Shown here piece by piece: positions 1-5,007 of a stretch of DNA of 5,007 nt. A program made the translations under genes and the position numbers. The stretch comes from JBEIFW01 sp044370695. GTDB taxonomy: Bacteria > Actinomycetota > Acidimicrobiia > Acidimicrobiales > Ilumatobacteraceae. Within the stretch, counting starts at the first letter, position 1, and each line of letters begins with the position of its first letter. The stretch covers positions 1 to 5,007 of the forward strand of contig JBILVB010000228.1 in assembly GCA_044370695.1 (NCBI GenBank), read 5' to 3'. Below the pieces are notes generated by a model. It did not search any database, was not told the origin of the DNA, and worked only from the letters and a program-made list of their open reading frames with translations.

Positions 1-438
1 CGGGAGTACGGGATCGCGATCGGCGAGCGGACCGCCGAGGAGATCAAGGTGGCGATCGGGTCGGCCCATCCCACCGAGGACGAACTCCATGCCGAGGTGC
101 GCGGACGGGATCTCGTCACCGGTCTGCCCAAGACGGTCGTGCTGTCCCCGACCGAAGTCCGAGAGGCCGTCGAAGAGGTGGTGCAGGCGATCATCGACTC
201 GGTGGTCCGATGCCTGTCGAAGGCGCCACCGGAACTCAGCCAGGACTTCTTGCGGCGGGGAATCTCGCTCGTCGGGGGCGGGGGGATGCTGCGCGGTCTC
301 GACCGCCGGCTCGCGATCGAGACCCGCGTCCCCGTGCATCTCGTCGAGGCACCGCTCGAGTCCGTCGTGCTCGGCGCCGGTCACTGCATCGAGAATTACG
401 ACGCGTTCAAGCTCATGTTCATGGGAGCGCGTCGCTGA
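1..438 (+). CDS. mreB: MreB/Mbl-family actin-like cell-shape protein, C-terminal part (5' end outside window)
   Basis: The frame is open from the left edge and ends at TGA 436-438, giving the last 145 residues. MreB is a bacterial actin that forms ATP-dependent filaments under the membrane and guides the cell-wall elongation machinery. The visible part matches its C-terminal half: an IGERTAEEIK segment at the edge, then GRDLVTGLPKTV, a helical stretch VREAVEEVVQAII, the nucleotide-binding glycine motif LVGGGGMLRGLD, and PVHLVEAPLESVVLGAG near the end. A frame-internal GTG at 49 is not the start, because family sequence continues upstream of it. The protein ends in a short tail, FKLMFMGARR, that is hydrophobic then basic and might touch the membrane (inference). 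No mreC or mreD follows: the next gene is convergent and its stop lies 22 bp away. This could therefore be a stand-alone mbl/mreBH-type paralogue rather than the mreBCD copy. Family assignment is very secure; which paralogue is not. Confidence 0.95.
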   Translation, partial: REYGIAIGERTAEEIKVAIGSAHPTEDELHAEVRGRDLVTGLPKTVVLSPTEVREAVEEVVQAIIDSVVRCLSKAPPELSQDFLRRGISLVGGGGMLRGLDRRLAIETRVPVHLVEAPLESVVLGAGHCIENYDAFKLMFMGARR

Positions 439-460
439 GCGATCCGGGGTCGGAGCGTGC

Positions 461-2602
461 TCACCGCGGGACGACGAGGGACTCGTAGCGGTTGGTGGCG
501 GCGGTTCCCGCCGCGTCGTCGGTGCGCAGGTCGAGGTCGAGCACGAGCATGCCGCTCGTGTCGGGGACGATGAACGAGACCGTGCCGATGCGGGAGCAGC
601 CGTCGGCCGGCACGGTCCCTCTCCAGCGCCAACCGTGGCTGCCGCCGGTCCAGGTCATCCGGGCGGCGACCTCGGTGTCGCTGAGCGGGTGGCGCAGGTC
701 GCTCACCACGTGGACGTCGAGCGCCAGCGCATCACCGGGCGCGACCGTCGCCCCGAGCCGATCGGCCACGACGATCACCGGTCGACAGGCGTCCACGAGG
801 GCGTGATACGCGGGTTTGGCCGTGCGGTCGTGGCCGAGCAGGCTCCAGCTGATCGCCGGCTGTGCGTCGGCGAGGAGGAACACGCAGAACCCGCCGGTCG
901 GACGGTACTTCAGGCGGCGCAGGGTCTCGACGTGGTACCGCACGACGTCGGCCTGATGACGCTGTGTCGCAGCGGCCCAGTCCTCGAAACGGGTGTAGCG
1001 CGCCGGGGGCACGTACCGCTCGAACCGGTCGAGTTGGAGGCAGTGGTGCGCCTGCAGACGCTCCCAGTCGAGATCGGGCCAACGCTCGGGTTCGGCGAAC
1101 CCGGCGTCGACGGGCACGGCCTGGGCGCCGAACTCGCTGAGGAAGCGCACCAACCGGGGTGCGGCGGCCGCGAAGCCTGGCAGGTCGCGCTCGTCGCCGT
1201 GGTACCAGCCGAAGTAGAGGTGGCTGTCGGTACCGTCGAACAACGGTGCATGCGGCAACGCGCCCGACTGGGCGACGACGGGACGTGACTCGTCGGCGCG
1301 GGTGATGGCACGTCGGACGGCCCGGTCGAGGATGGTTCGGTTCCACGTCGGGAGCTGCTGGGCGGCGGCGAATCGAGCCTTGAGCCGTCGGTCGATCCGG
1401 CCCCCGACCGGGGGATCGATGGCGAACGGCTCGTTGTGGCCGCACCAGAGCGCGACGGATGGGTGGTGCGCCAGGAGGTCGACCATCTCCGTGGCTTGGC
1501 GCACGGCCTGCTCCTTGACGGTGCGGGCGTACCCCCACTGCAGCGGAAAGTCCTGCCAGATCAACATCCCGGCCTCGTCGGCGGCGTCGTAGAGCTCCGG
1601 TCGCGCCACGTGGGCGTGCACCCGCACGAGGTCGAGTCCCGCGTCCTTGGCCAGTTCGACGTCCCGCCGGATCTCCGCTGCGGTCGCTTCGCCGAGAGCG
1701 GCCCGGGTCGGACCGAGGTTGGCGCCCTTGAGGAAGAGCCGCTCGCCGTTCACGGACAGGACCCAGTCGTGCATCGAGACCTGGCGAAGGCCGGTGCGCC
1801 GCTCGGCCCGGTCGCTGACCCGTCCGTCGACGACGACGGTCGCCTCGACCAGTGCGAGGGCAGCCGCTCCGAGGGACCAGGGCCACCAGAGCGTGGGCTG
1901 ATCGACGCCGAAGCTCCAGCGCAGTGCGTTGCGTCCTGCGGCGACGGGGTGCTCGACCTCCCGTTCGACCCGCTCGTCGAAGCGCAACACGGTGCGAACC
2001 GTGCGCGGTTGGTCGGCGTCGTAGGTGGCGTGGACGTCGACGACGGCCCGGTCGGCGTCGACCTCGCGGCAAACGACCCGCAGCCGTTCGATGCGTACCG
2101 GTCCGGTCTGCTCGATGACGACGGGTCGCCACAGCCCGGCCGGGTTCCACCCCGGGTCGATGGCGTCCCAGTGCTGGAACACGCCGGTGACGGCGCGCTT
2201 GGCCGTGCGGTCGCGCGGGGGCGAGCAGTTGACCTCGATCGCGAGCGCGTGCTCGGACCCGAGCCGCGCGAGGTCGGTGACCTCGAGGCTGTGCGGGAAG
2301 AAATAGCCCTCGGGGTCGCCGAGGTAGGCGCCGTCGAACCACACATCGGCCTGGTAGAACACGCCGCCCAGCACCACCCAGGTACGGGTCCCGGGCTCGC
2401 CGGCGTCGAGCGCGAACCGGGTGCGGTGGATCAACGGCCCGTCGTGGTGGGTGAACGCCGGCACCGAGCGCCAGTGCGACGGTACGGGCACCGGCTCCCA
2501 CGCGTCGTCGTCGAACCCGATCCCGAACGCGCTGCGACGCAGATCGTCGTCGGCGGGCGCAGCGCGCCACACACCGGAGAGGTCCAACGATCGTCGATGC
2601 AT
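461..2602 (-). CDS. Glycoside hydrolase family 2 enzyme (beta-mannosidase/beta-galactosidase-like), complete
   Basis: A 713-residue protein by the ATG at 2602. It resembles GH2 retaining exo-beta-glycosidases, which remove terminal beta-linked sugars. Domains: N-terminal jelly-roll sugar-binding domain (about 5-165, from RSLDLSGVW to PAGLWRPVVIEQ), an Ig-like sandwich (about 170-275), a TIM barrel (about 280-600, opening with LFLKGANLGPTR), and a C-terminal beta-sandwich (about 605-713). The acid/base is Glu391 in WCGHNEP and the likely nucleophile is Glu490 in FLSEFG; the LIWQDFPLQW strand lies between the barrel start and the acid/base. Both catalytic residues are intact, so it should be active. 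There is no signal peptide or membrane segment, so it is probably cytoplasmic and acts on imported oligosaccharides. The substrate cannot be read from the sequence. An in-frame TTG at 2623 would add seven residues (MGTFPIR); I prefer the ATG because the GH2 N-terminus begins right after it. The gene converges with mreB and diverges from the AAA+ gene. Confidence 0.92.
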   Translation of the reverse strand: MHRRSLDLSGVWRAAPADDDLRRSAFGIGFDDDAWEPVPVPSHWRSVPAFTHHDGPLIHRTRFALDAGEPGTRTWVVLGGVFYQADVWFDGAYLGDPEGYFFPHSLEVTDLARLGSEHALAIEVNCSPPRDRTAKRAVTGVFQHWDAIDPGWNPAGLWRPVVIEQTGPVRIERLRVVCREVDADRAVVDVHATYDADQPRTVRTVLRFDERVEREVEHPVAAGRNALRWSFGVDQPTLWWPWSLGAAALALVEATVVVDGRVSDRAERRTGLRQVSMHDWVLSVNGERLFLKGANLGPTRAALGEATAAEIRRDVELAKDAGLDLVRVHAHVARPELYDAADEAGMLIWQDFPLQWGYARTVKEQAVRQATEMVDLLAHHPSVALWCGHNEPFAIDPPVGGRIDRRLKARFAAAQQLPTWNRTILDRAVRRAITRADESRPVVAQSGALPHAPLFDGTDSHLYFGWYHGDERDLPGFAAAAPRLVRFLSEFGAQAVPVDAGFAEPERWPDLDWERLQAHHCLQLDRFERYVPPARYTRFEDWAAATQRHQADVVRYHVETLRRLKYRPTGGFCVFLLADAQPAISWSLLGHDRTAKPAYHALVDACRPVIVVADRLGATVAPGDALALDVHVVSDLRHPLSDTEVAARMTWTGGSHGWRWRGTVPADGCSRIGTVSFIVPDTSGMLVLDLDLRTDDAAGTAATNRYESLVVPR

Positions 2603-2620
2603 CCTGATCGGGAACGTACC

Positions 2621-2641
2621 CAACCTCGAGCAGGTAGGTTG
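2621..2641. promoter_or_regulatory. Inverted repeat CAACCT-N9-AGGTTG, possible operator
   Basis: Two perfect 6-bp inverted half-sites (CAACCT at 2621-2626 and AGGTTG at 2636-2641) are separated by nine bases. Their centres are 15 bp apart. The right half overlaps the rightward -10-like TAGGTT, and the left half lies just upstream of the leftward TACGTT box, so a bound dimer could affect both divergent genes. No regulator gene is present in the window. A 6-bp repeat can occur by chance, so confidence is low. Confidence 0.25.
2632..2638 (+). promoter_or_regulatory. Possible Shine-Dalgarno sequence AGGTAGG for the AAA+ gene
   Basis: AGGTAGG lies eight bases before the ATG at 2647, a suitable spacing for ribosome binding, and it supports that ATG as the start. 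It overlaps the -10-like TAGGTT, so the two readings compete: the message either carries this site with a promoter further upstream, or is leaderless and starts at the ATG. The sequence alone does not decide between them. Confidence 0.35.
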
Positions 2642-2646
2642 CGGTC

Positions 2647-4053
2647 ATGTCGTCGCGTCCTGCAACCCTCGGCCAGCTCCGCGAGTCCGGCTGGCGGTCG
2701 GTCCCGGTCAAGGAGGAGATCCGCGCCAACGCGGTTCGCCGGATCGCGGCGGGCGAGCCGCTGTTCGAGCACGTACTCGGCTACGAGGACACCGTCATGC
2801 CGCAGCTCGAGAACGCCCTTCTGGCCGGCCACGACGTGATCTTCCTCGGCGAGCGGGGGCAGGCCAAGACCCGCATGATCCGCAGCCTGGTCGGCCTGCT
2901 CGACGAATGGATGCCGGTCGTGGCCGGCAGCGAGATCAACGACGACCCGTACCACCCGGTCTCGCGGCACGCGCGGGAACTCGTGCGCGAGCGCGGTGAC
3001 GACACGCCCATCGAGTGGGTGCACCGAGAGGACCGGTACGGCGAGAAGCTGGCTACGCCCGACACCTCGATCGCCGACCTGATCGGCGAGGTCGATCCGA
3101 TCAAGGTCGCCGAAGGGCGCTACCTGTCCGACGAACTCACCCTGCACTACGGCCTCGTGCCCCGAACCAACCGGGGGATCTTCGCGATCAACGAACTTCC
3201 CGATCTCGCAGAGCGGATCCAGGTGGGCCTGCTCAACGTGCTCGAGGAGCGCGACGTGCAGATCCGGGGGTACAAGATCCGCCTGCCGCTCGACGTGATC
3301 CTCTTCGCATCGGCGAACCCGGACGACTACACGAACCGCGGTCGGATCATCACGCCGCTGAAGGACCGGTTCGGCAGCCAGATCCGCACCCATTACCCGC
3401 TCGAGACGAGCACCGAGGTCGCCATCATGCGTCAGGAGGCGGCGCCGCTGTCGATCGGCGACGTCGAGGTCCGCCTGCCGCGCTTCATGGAAGACGTCGT
3501 GGCCACGTTCTCCCATCTGGCCCGCCAGTCGAGCAACGTGAACCAGCGCTCGGGGGTGTCGGTCCGCCTCAGCGTGGCAAACGTCGAGGTGCTGGCGGCC
3601 AACGCGGTGCGTCGCAGCCTCCGCTCGGGCGACCGCACCGTGGTGCCCCGCGTGTGCGACCTCGGCGCCTTGGCTGCCTCGACGGCCGGCAAGGTCGAGA
3701 TCGAATCGCTCGAGGAGGGCCGCGACGGTCAGATCATCGAGAACCTCCTGCGGTCCGCCGTGCTCGGGGTGTTCAAAGAGCGCGTCTCGCAGGGCGAGGT
3801 TCGCGAGGTCCTGTCGGCCTTCGAGGAGGGCCTGACGGTGAACACGGGCGAGGACATCCCGGCGGTCGAGCTGGCGGCGGTCATCGATCGGGTCCCCAAC
3901 CTGCGGGCCTCGGTCCTCGGGCTCACCGACGGCGACGAGTCGGTCGGCGCGGTGGCGAGCGCCGTGGAGTTCGTCCTCGAAGGGCTCCACCTGTCCAAGC
4001 GGCTCAACAAGGACTCGTCCGGGACACGAGCCACCTATCGCGGCCGAAGCTGA
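2647..4053 (+). CDS. MoxR/magnesium-chelatase-type AAA+ ATPase, complete
   Basis: A 468-residue ATPase of the AAA+ helix-2-insert clade (MoxR, ChlI/BchI). Such proteins form rings that usually work with a von Willebrand A (VWA) domain partner to remodel proteins or load metals. Motifs in order: Walker A GERGQAKT (68-75, Lys74 and Thr75 intact), an insert region, IGEVDPIK and a GLVPRTNRG turn, Walker B GIFAINEL (177-184, Glu183 catalytic), sensor 1 in ASANPDD (Asn224), the TPLKDRF stretch with a possible arginine finger at Arg241, and a sensor-2-like SVRLS (Arg307). The helical lid and a C-terminal region of unclear role (about 345-468) follow. Walker A has Ala73 where Gly is usual, and Walker B has Asn182 where Asp is usual. 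I recall homologues annotated as 'magnesium chelatase' carrying the same GQAK and INELPDL residues, so this is probably a subfamily trait rather than decay. No chlorophyll genes or VWA gene are nearby, so a true Mg-chelatase role is unlikely. The ATG is backed by AGGTAGG or a leaderless -10 box. Confidence 0.92.
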   Translation: MSSRPATLGQLRESGWRSVPVKEEIRANAVRRIAAGEPLFEHVLGYEDTVMPQLENALLAGHDVIFLGERGQAKTRMIRSLVGLLDEWMPVVAGSEINDDPYHPVSRHARELVRERGDDTPIEWVHREDRYGEKLATPDTSIADLIGEVDPIKVAEGRYLSDELTLHYGLVPRTNRGIFAINELPDLAERIQVGLLNVLEERDVQIRGYKIRLPLDVILFASANPDDYTNRGRIITPLKDRFGSQIRTHYPLETSTEVAIMRQEAAPLSIGDVEVRLPRFMEDVVATFSHLARQSSNVNQRSGVSVRLSVANVEVLAANAVRRSLRSGDRTVVPRVCDLGALAASTAGKVEIESLEEGRDGQIIENLLRSAVLGVFKERVSQGEVREVLSAFEEGLTVNTGEDIPAVELAAVIDRVPNLRASVLGLTDGDESVGAVASAVEFVLEGLHLSKRLNKDSSGTRATYRGRS

Positions 4054-4065
4054 CCAGCGGTCAGC
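4049..4065. terminator. Bidirectional hairpin covering both convergent stop codons
   Basis: GCTGACC (4049-4055), loop AGC, GGTCAGC (4059-4065): a perfect 7-bp stem with a three-base loop. The TGA of the AAA+ gene (4051-4053) is in the left arm, and the complement of the GH1-like gene's TGA (4061-4063) is in the right arm. Being symmetric, it would form in transcripts from either strand. There is no T-rich tract on either side, so it is not a classical intrinsic terminator. It may act as a weak or U-less terminator or a 3'-end stabiliser. Confidence 0.4.
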
Positions 4066-5007
4066 CCGGGACGACCGAGGTGACCGCTTCGGCGATCGGA
4101 CCCGGATGGCGGTCTTCGTCGAGGAATCCGGTTCGGCGGTCGACGGGTTGATCGAGCGGGTCGATCCCGGGGGACCACCACAACGCCTCCAGGCGACCGG
4201 CAGCCAGCTCGGCGAGTGAAGGGCGCAACGCCTCGACACGGTGGGCGACCTCGATCCGGCCGAGGCCGGGCGGCGGTACGAGCGTGAGATGGAGCGGCCG
4301 CTCGGGCGCCTGTTCGACGAGCCGCTGTCCGATACCGGCAACGTCGTCGGCCTTCGCAGGGACGCTCACCACGGCTCCGAGCACGTCGAGTGCGCCGGCG
4401 AGTTCGTGGATCTCGCGCGCCGCGAGACCGGGGACTTCGACCACCCCGTCGCGCAGTGCTCGCAACCAGAGCGACCACAGCGTCGCGTCCCGGCGTCGTG
4501 CCGCGGCTGCGGCAGGGATCGTCTGGTCGAGGGGGCGAACCACCTCCAGCTCGAGCAGGGTCGCCACCGGCGGCCCCCCACGCAGCACACGCCAGGCGTC
4601 GCGCCAGGCCACGGCGAAGGTTCGCAGTGCTTCGGCGTGGCGTCTCGGGTCGTTACGCCCGGGTGGCGCGCCGCCGCCGAGCCAGCCGCGCTGGGCCAAG
4701 CGGGTCGGCCGGTCGATGGGGCACCACCCGGCGACCCCGTCCCCGAGGTGCTCGGCGGCGGTCGCGACGTAGCGGGGCCACCAACGGGACGCGGTCCGAT
4801 CGTCGTCCCAGCCGCCGGCGTCGTCGAACCACGCCGGGGAGATGCCCTCGAACAGCGAGAGCCACACGGCGACCCCGGCTACCCGTGCGGCGTCGAGCAC
4901 GCTTCGGTACCACTCGATCGTGGCGTGATCGGGCCCGGCCGGGGTGGGAACGAGGCGGGACCAGTCGACCGGTAGCCGCACGACCCGCACCCCGTGGGAG
5001 GCGAGGA
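4061..5007 (-). CDS. Glycoside hydrolase family 1-like protein, probably catalytically inactive (5' end outside window)
   Basis: The frame is open to the right edge and ends at TGA (4063-4061), showing 314 residues, numbered here from the edge. The order of motifs follows the GH1 (beta-glucosidase) barrel: GVRVVRLPVDWSRLVP (5-20, like GH1 RFSIEWSR), a SLFEGISPAWFDDAGGW strand-helix (50-66, like TLHHFTLPxWF...GGW), WCPIDRPT (94-101, at the place of TLNEPT), PLHLTLVPPPG (237-247, at the place of YITENG), and LWWSPGIDP (275-283, at the place of WSLxDNFEW). By this alignment the acid/base Glu is Arg99, the nucleophile Glu is Leu242, and the His of the HH-TLP motif is not kept. The distance between the two catalytic sites is about 143 residues, shorter than in typical GH1. 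The frame is otherwise clean, so it looks like a maintained pseudoenzyme, perhaps sugar-binding or structural. A GTG at 4990 is not the start, since LASHG upstream continues the GH1 pattern; roughly 50-60 residues are probably missing. Converges with the AAA+ gene, stops 7 bp apart. Confidence 0.82.
   Translation of the reverse strand, partial: LASHGVRVVRLPVDWSRLVPTPAGPDHATIEWYRSVLDAARVAGVAVWLSLFEGISPAWFDDAGGWDDDRTASRWWPRYVATAAEHLGDGVAGWCPIDRPTRLAQRGWLGGGAPPGRNDPRRHAEALRTFAVAWRDAWRVLRGGPPVATLLELEVVRPLDQTIPAAAAARRRDATLWSLWLRALRDGVVEVPGLAAREIHELAGALDVLGAVVSVPAKADDVAGIGQRLVEQAPERPLHLTLVPPPGLGRIEVAHRVEALRPSLAELAAGRLEALWWSPGIDPLDQPVDRRTGFLDEDRHPGPIAEAVTSVVPG

Larger units (their letters stand above)
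2603..2646. promoter_or_regulatory. Compact divergent promoter region with two TANNNT -10-like boxes
   Basis: This 44-bp gap is the only space for promoter cores serving the GH2 gene (leftward) and the AAA+ gene (rightward), although -35 regions may lie in the opposing coding sequence. On the + strand, TAGGTT (2635-2640) ends six bases before the ATG at 2647, the placement expected for a leaderless actinobacterial transcript. On the - strand, TACGTT (2618 down to 2613) ends ten bases before the ATG at 2602, consistent with a leaderless or very short-leader message. No convincing -35 box is seen. TANNNT is a loose motif, so this is suggestive only. Confidence 0.35.

Noticed and set aside
448..465. 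Possible terminator hairpin between mreB and GH2 (GGT-CG-GAG, loop, CTC-ACC)
   Set aside because: Only two 3-bp stem pieces with a 2-base bulge and no T-rich tract, too weak to call in GC-rich DNA.
816..2213. A 15-base direct repeat, TTGGCCGTGCGGTCG, at 816-830 and 2199-2213
   Set aside because: Both copies encode Asp-Arg-Thr-Ala-Lys in the GH2 frame on the - strand; most likely chance identity through shared codon preference, with no similarity in the flanks.
2600..2623. TTG at 2623 as the start of the GH2 gene
   Set aside because: Possible, but it has only GAGG directly adjacent and no properly spaced ribosome site. The family-like N-terminus begins right after the ATG at 2602, so the ATG was preferred.
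732..2729. A 665-residue - strand open frame overlapping the GH2 gene
   Set aside because: It is a shifted frame of the GH2 gene, extremely rich in Arg, Pro and Gly with no recognisable motif, as expected from high-GC codon bias. It also runs through the divergent promoter region.
1436..2839. A 467-residue + strand open frame antisense to GH2 and running into the AAA+ gene start
   Set aside because: Its composition (Asp, Val, Gly, His rich) is that of an antisense shadow of a high-GC gene. It overlaps two well-supported genes and matches no family. The antisense frame at 89-1288 is rejected for the same reason.
2647..4053. The ATPase as a true magnesium chelatase subunit (chlI/bchI)
   Set aside because: Walker residues differ from ChlI, and no porphyrin, chlorophyll or chelatase D/H genes are nearby; a MoxR-like role fits better.
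3015..4151. A 378-residue + strand open frame shifted relative to the ATPase gene
   Set aside because: Arg/Gly/Pro-rich out-of-frame reading of the ATPase gene; the ATPase frame carries all the AAA+ motifs.
2431..4341. A 636-residue - strand open frame antisense to the AAA+ ATPase
   Set aside because: It covers the whole ATPase gene, spans both intergenic gaps and overlaps two other genes. It has shadow composition (Asp, Arg, His, Val) and no domain.

Overview
The window looks like chromosomal DNA from a high-GC bacterium, most likely an actinomycete. A member of the Acidimicrobiia is my best guess, but that is an inference. The reasons are the strong G/C preference at third codon positions, the many long antisense open frames that high GC produces, an actin-like MreB, and TANNNT boxes placed where leaderless actinobacterial genes carry them. 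No mobile element, CRISPR array, tRNA or rRNA is visible. Coding density is very high: the three intergenic gaps are about 22, 44 and 7 bp, so no gene-free stretch longer than 300 bases exists.

Layout from left to right: (1) the 3' end of an mreB/mbl-type gene on the + strand, cut by the left edge; (2) a complete glycoside hydrolase family 2 gene on the - strand, convergent with mreB, with both catalytic glutamates visible; (3) a complete gene for a MoxR/magnesium-chelatase-type AAA+ ATPase on the + strand, divergent from the GH2 gene across a very short shared promoter region; (4) the 3' part of a glycoside hydrolase family 1-like gene on the - strand, convergent with the ATPase gene and cut by the right edge.

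The most interesting item is gene 4. It keeps the GH1 scaffold (WSR near the start, a P-WF-GGW segment, a late W-S turn) but appears to lack both catalytic glutamates and the conserved active-site His, so it looks like a GH1-fold pseudoenzyme. The ATPase has noncanonical Walker residues that I believe are typical of its subfamily, and it has no von Willebrand A partner gene beside it. The ATPase and GH1-like genes end 7 bp apart inside a perfect 7-bp inverted repeat that contains both stop codons.

The genes do not form an obvious single pathway. mreB and the ATPase look like stand-alone cellular genes, and the two glycosidase-fold genes on the other strand are interleaved with them. A functional link between the two sugar-enzyme-like proteins, or between them and envelope growth, is possible but not shown by the sequence.
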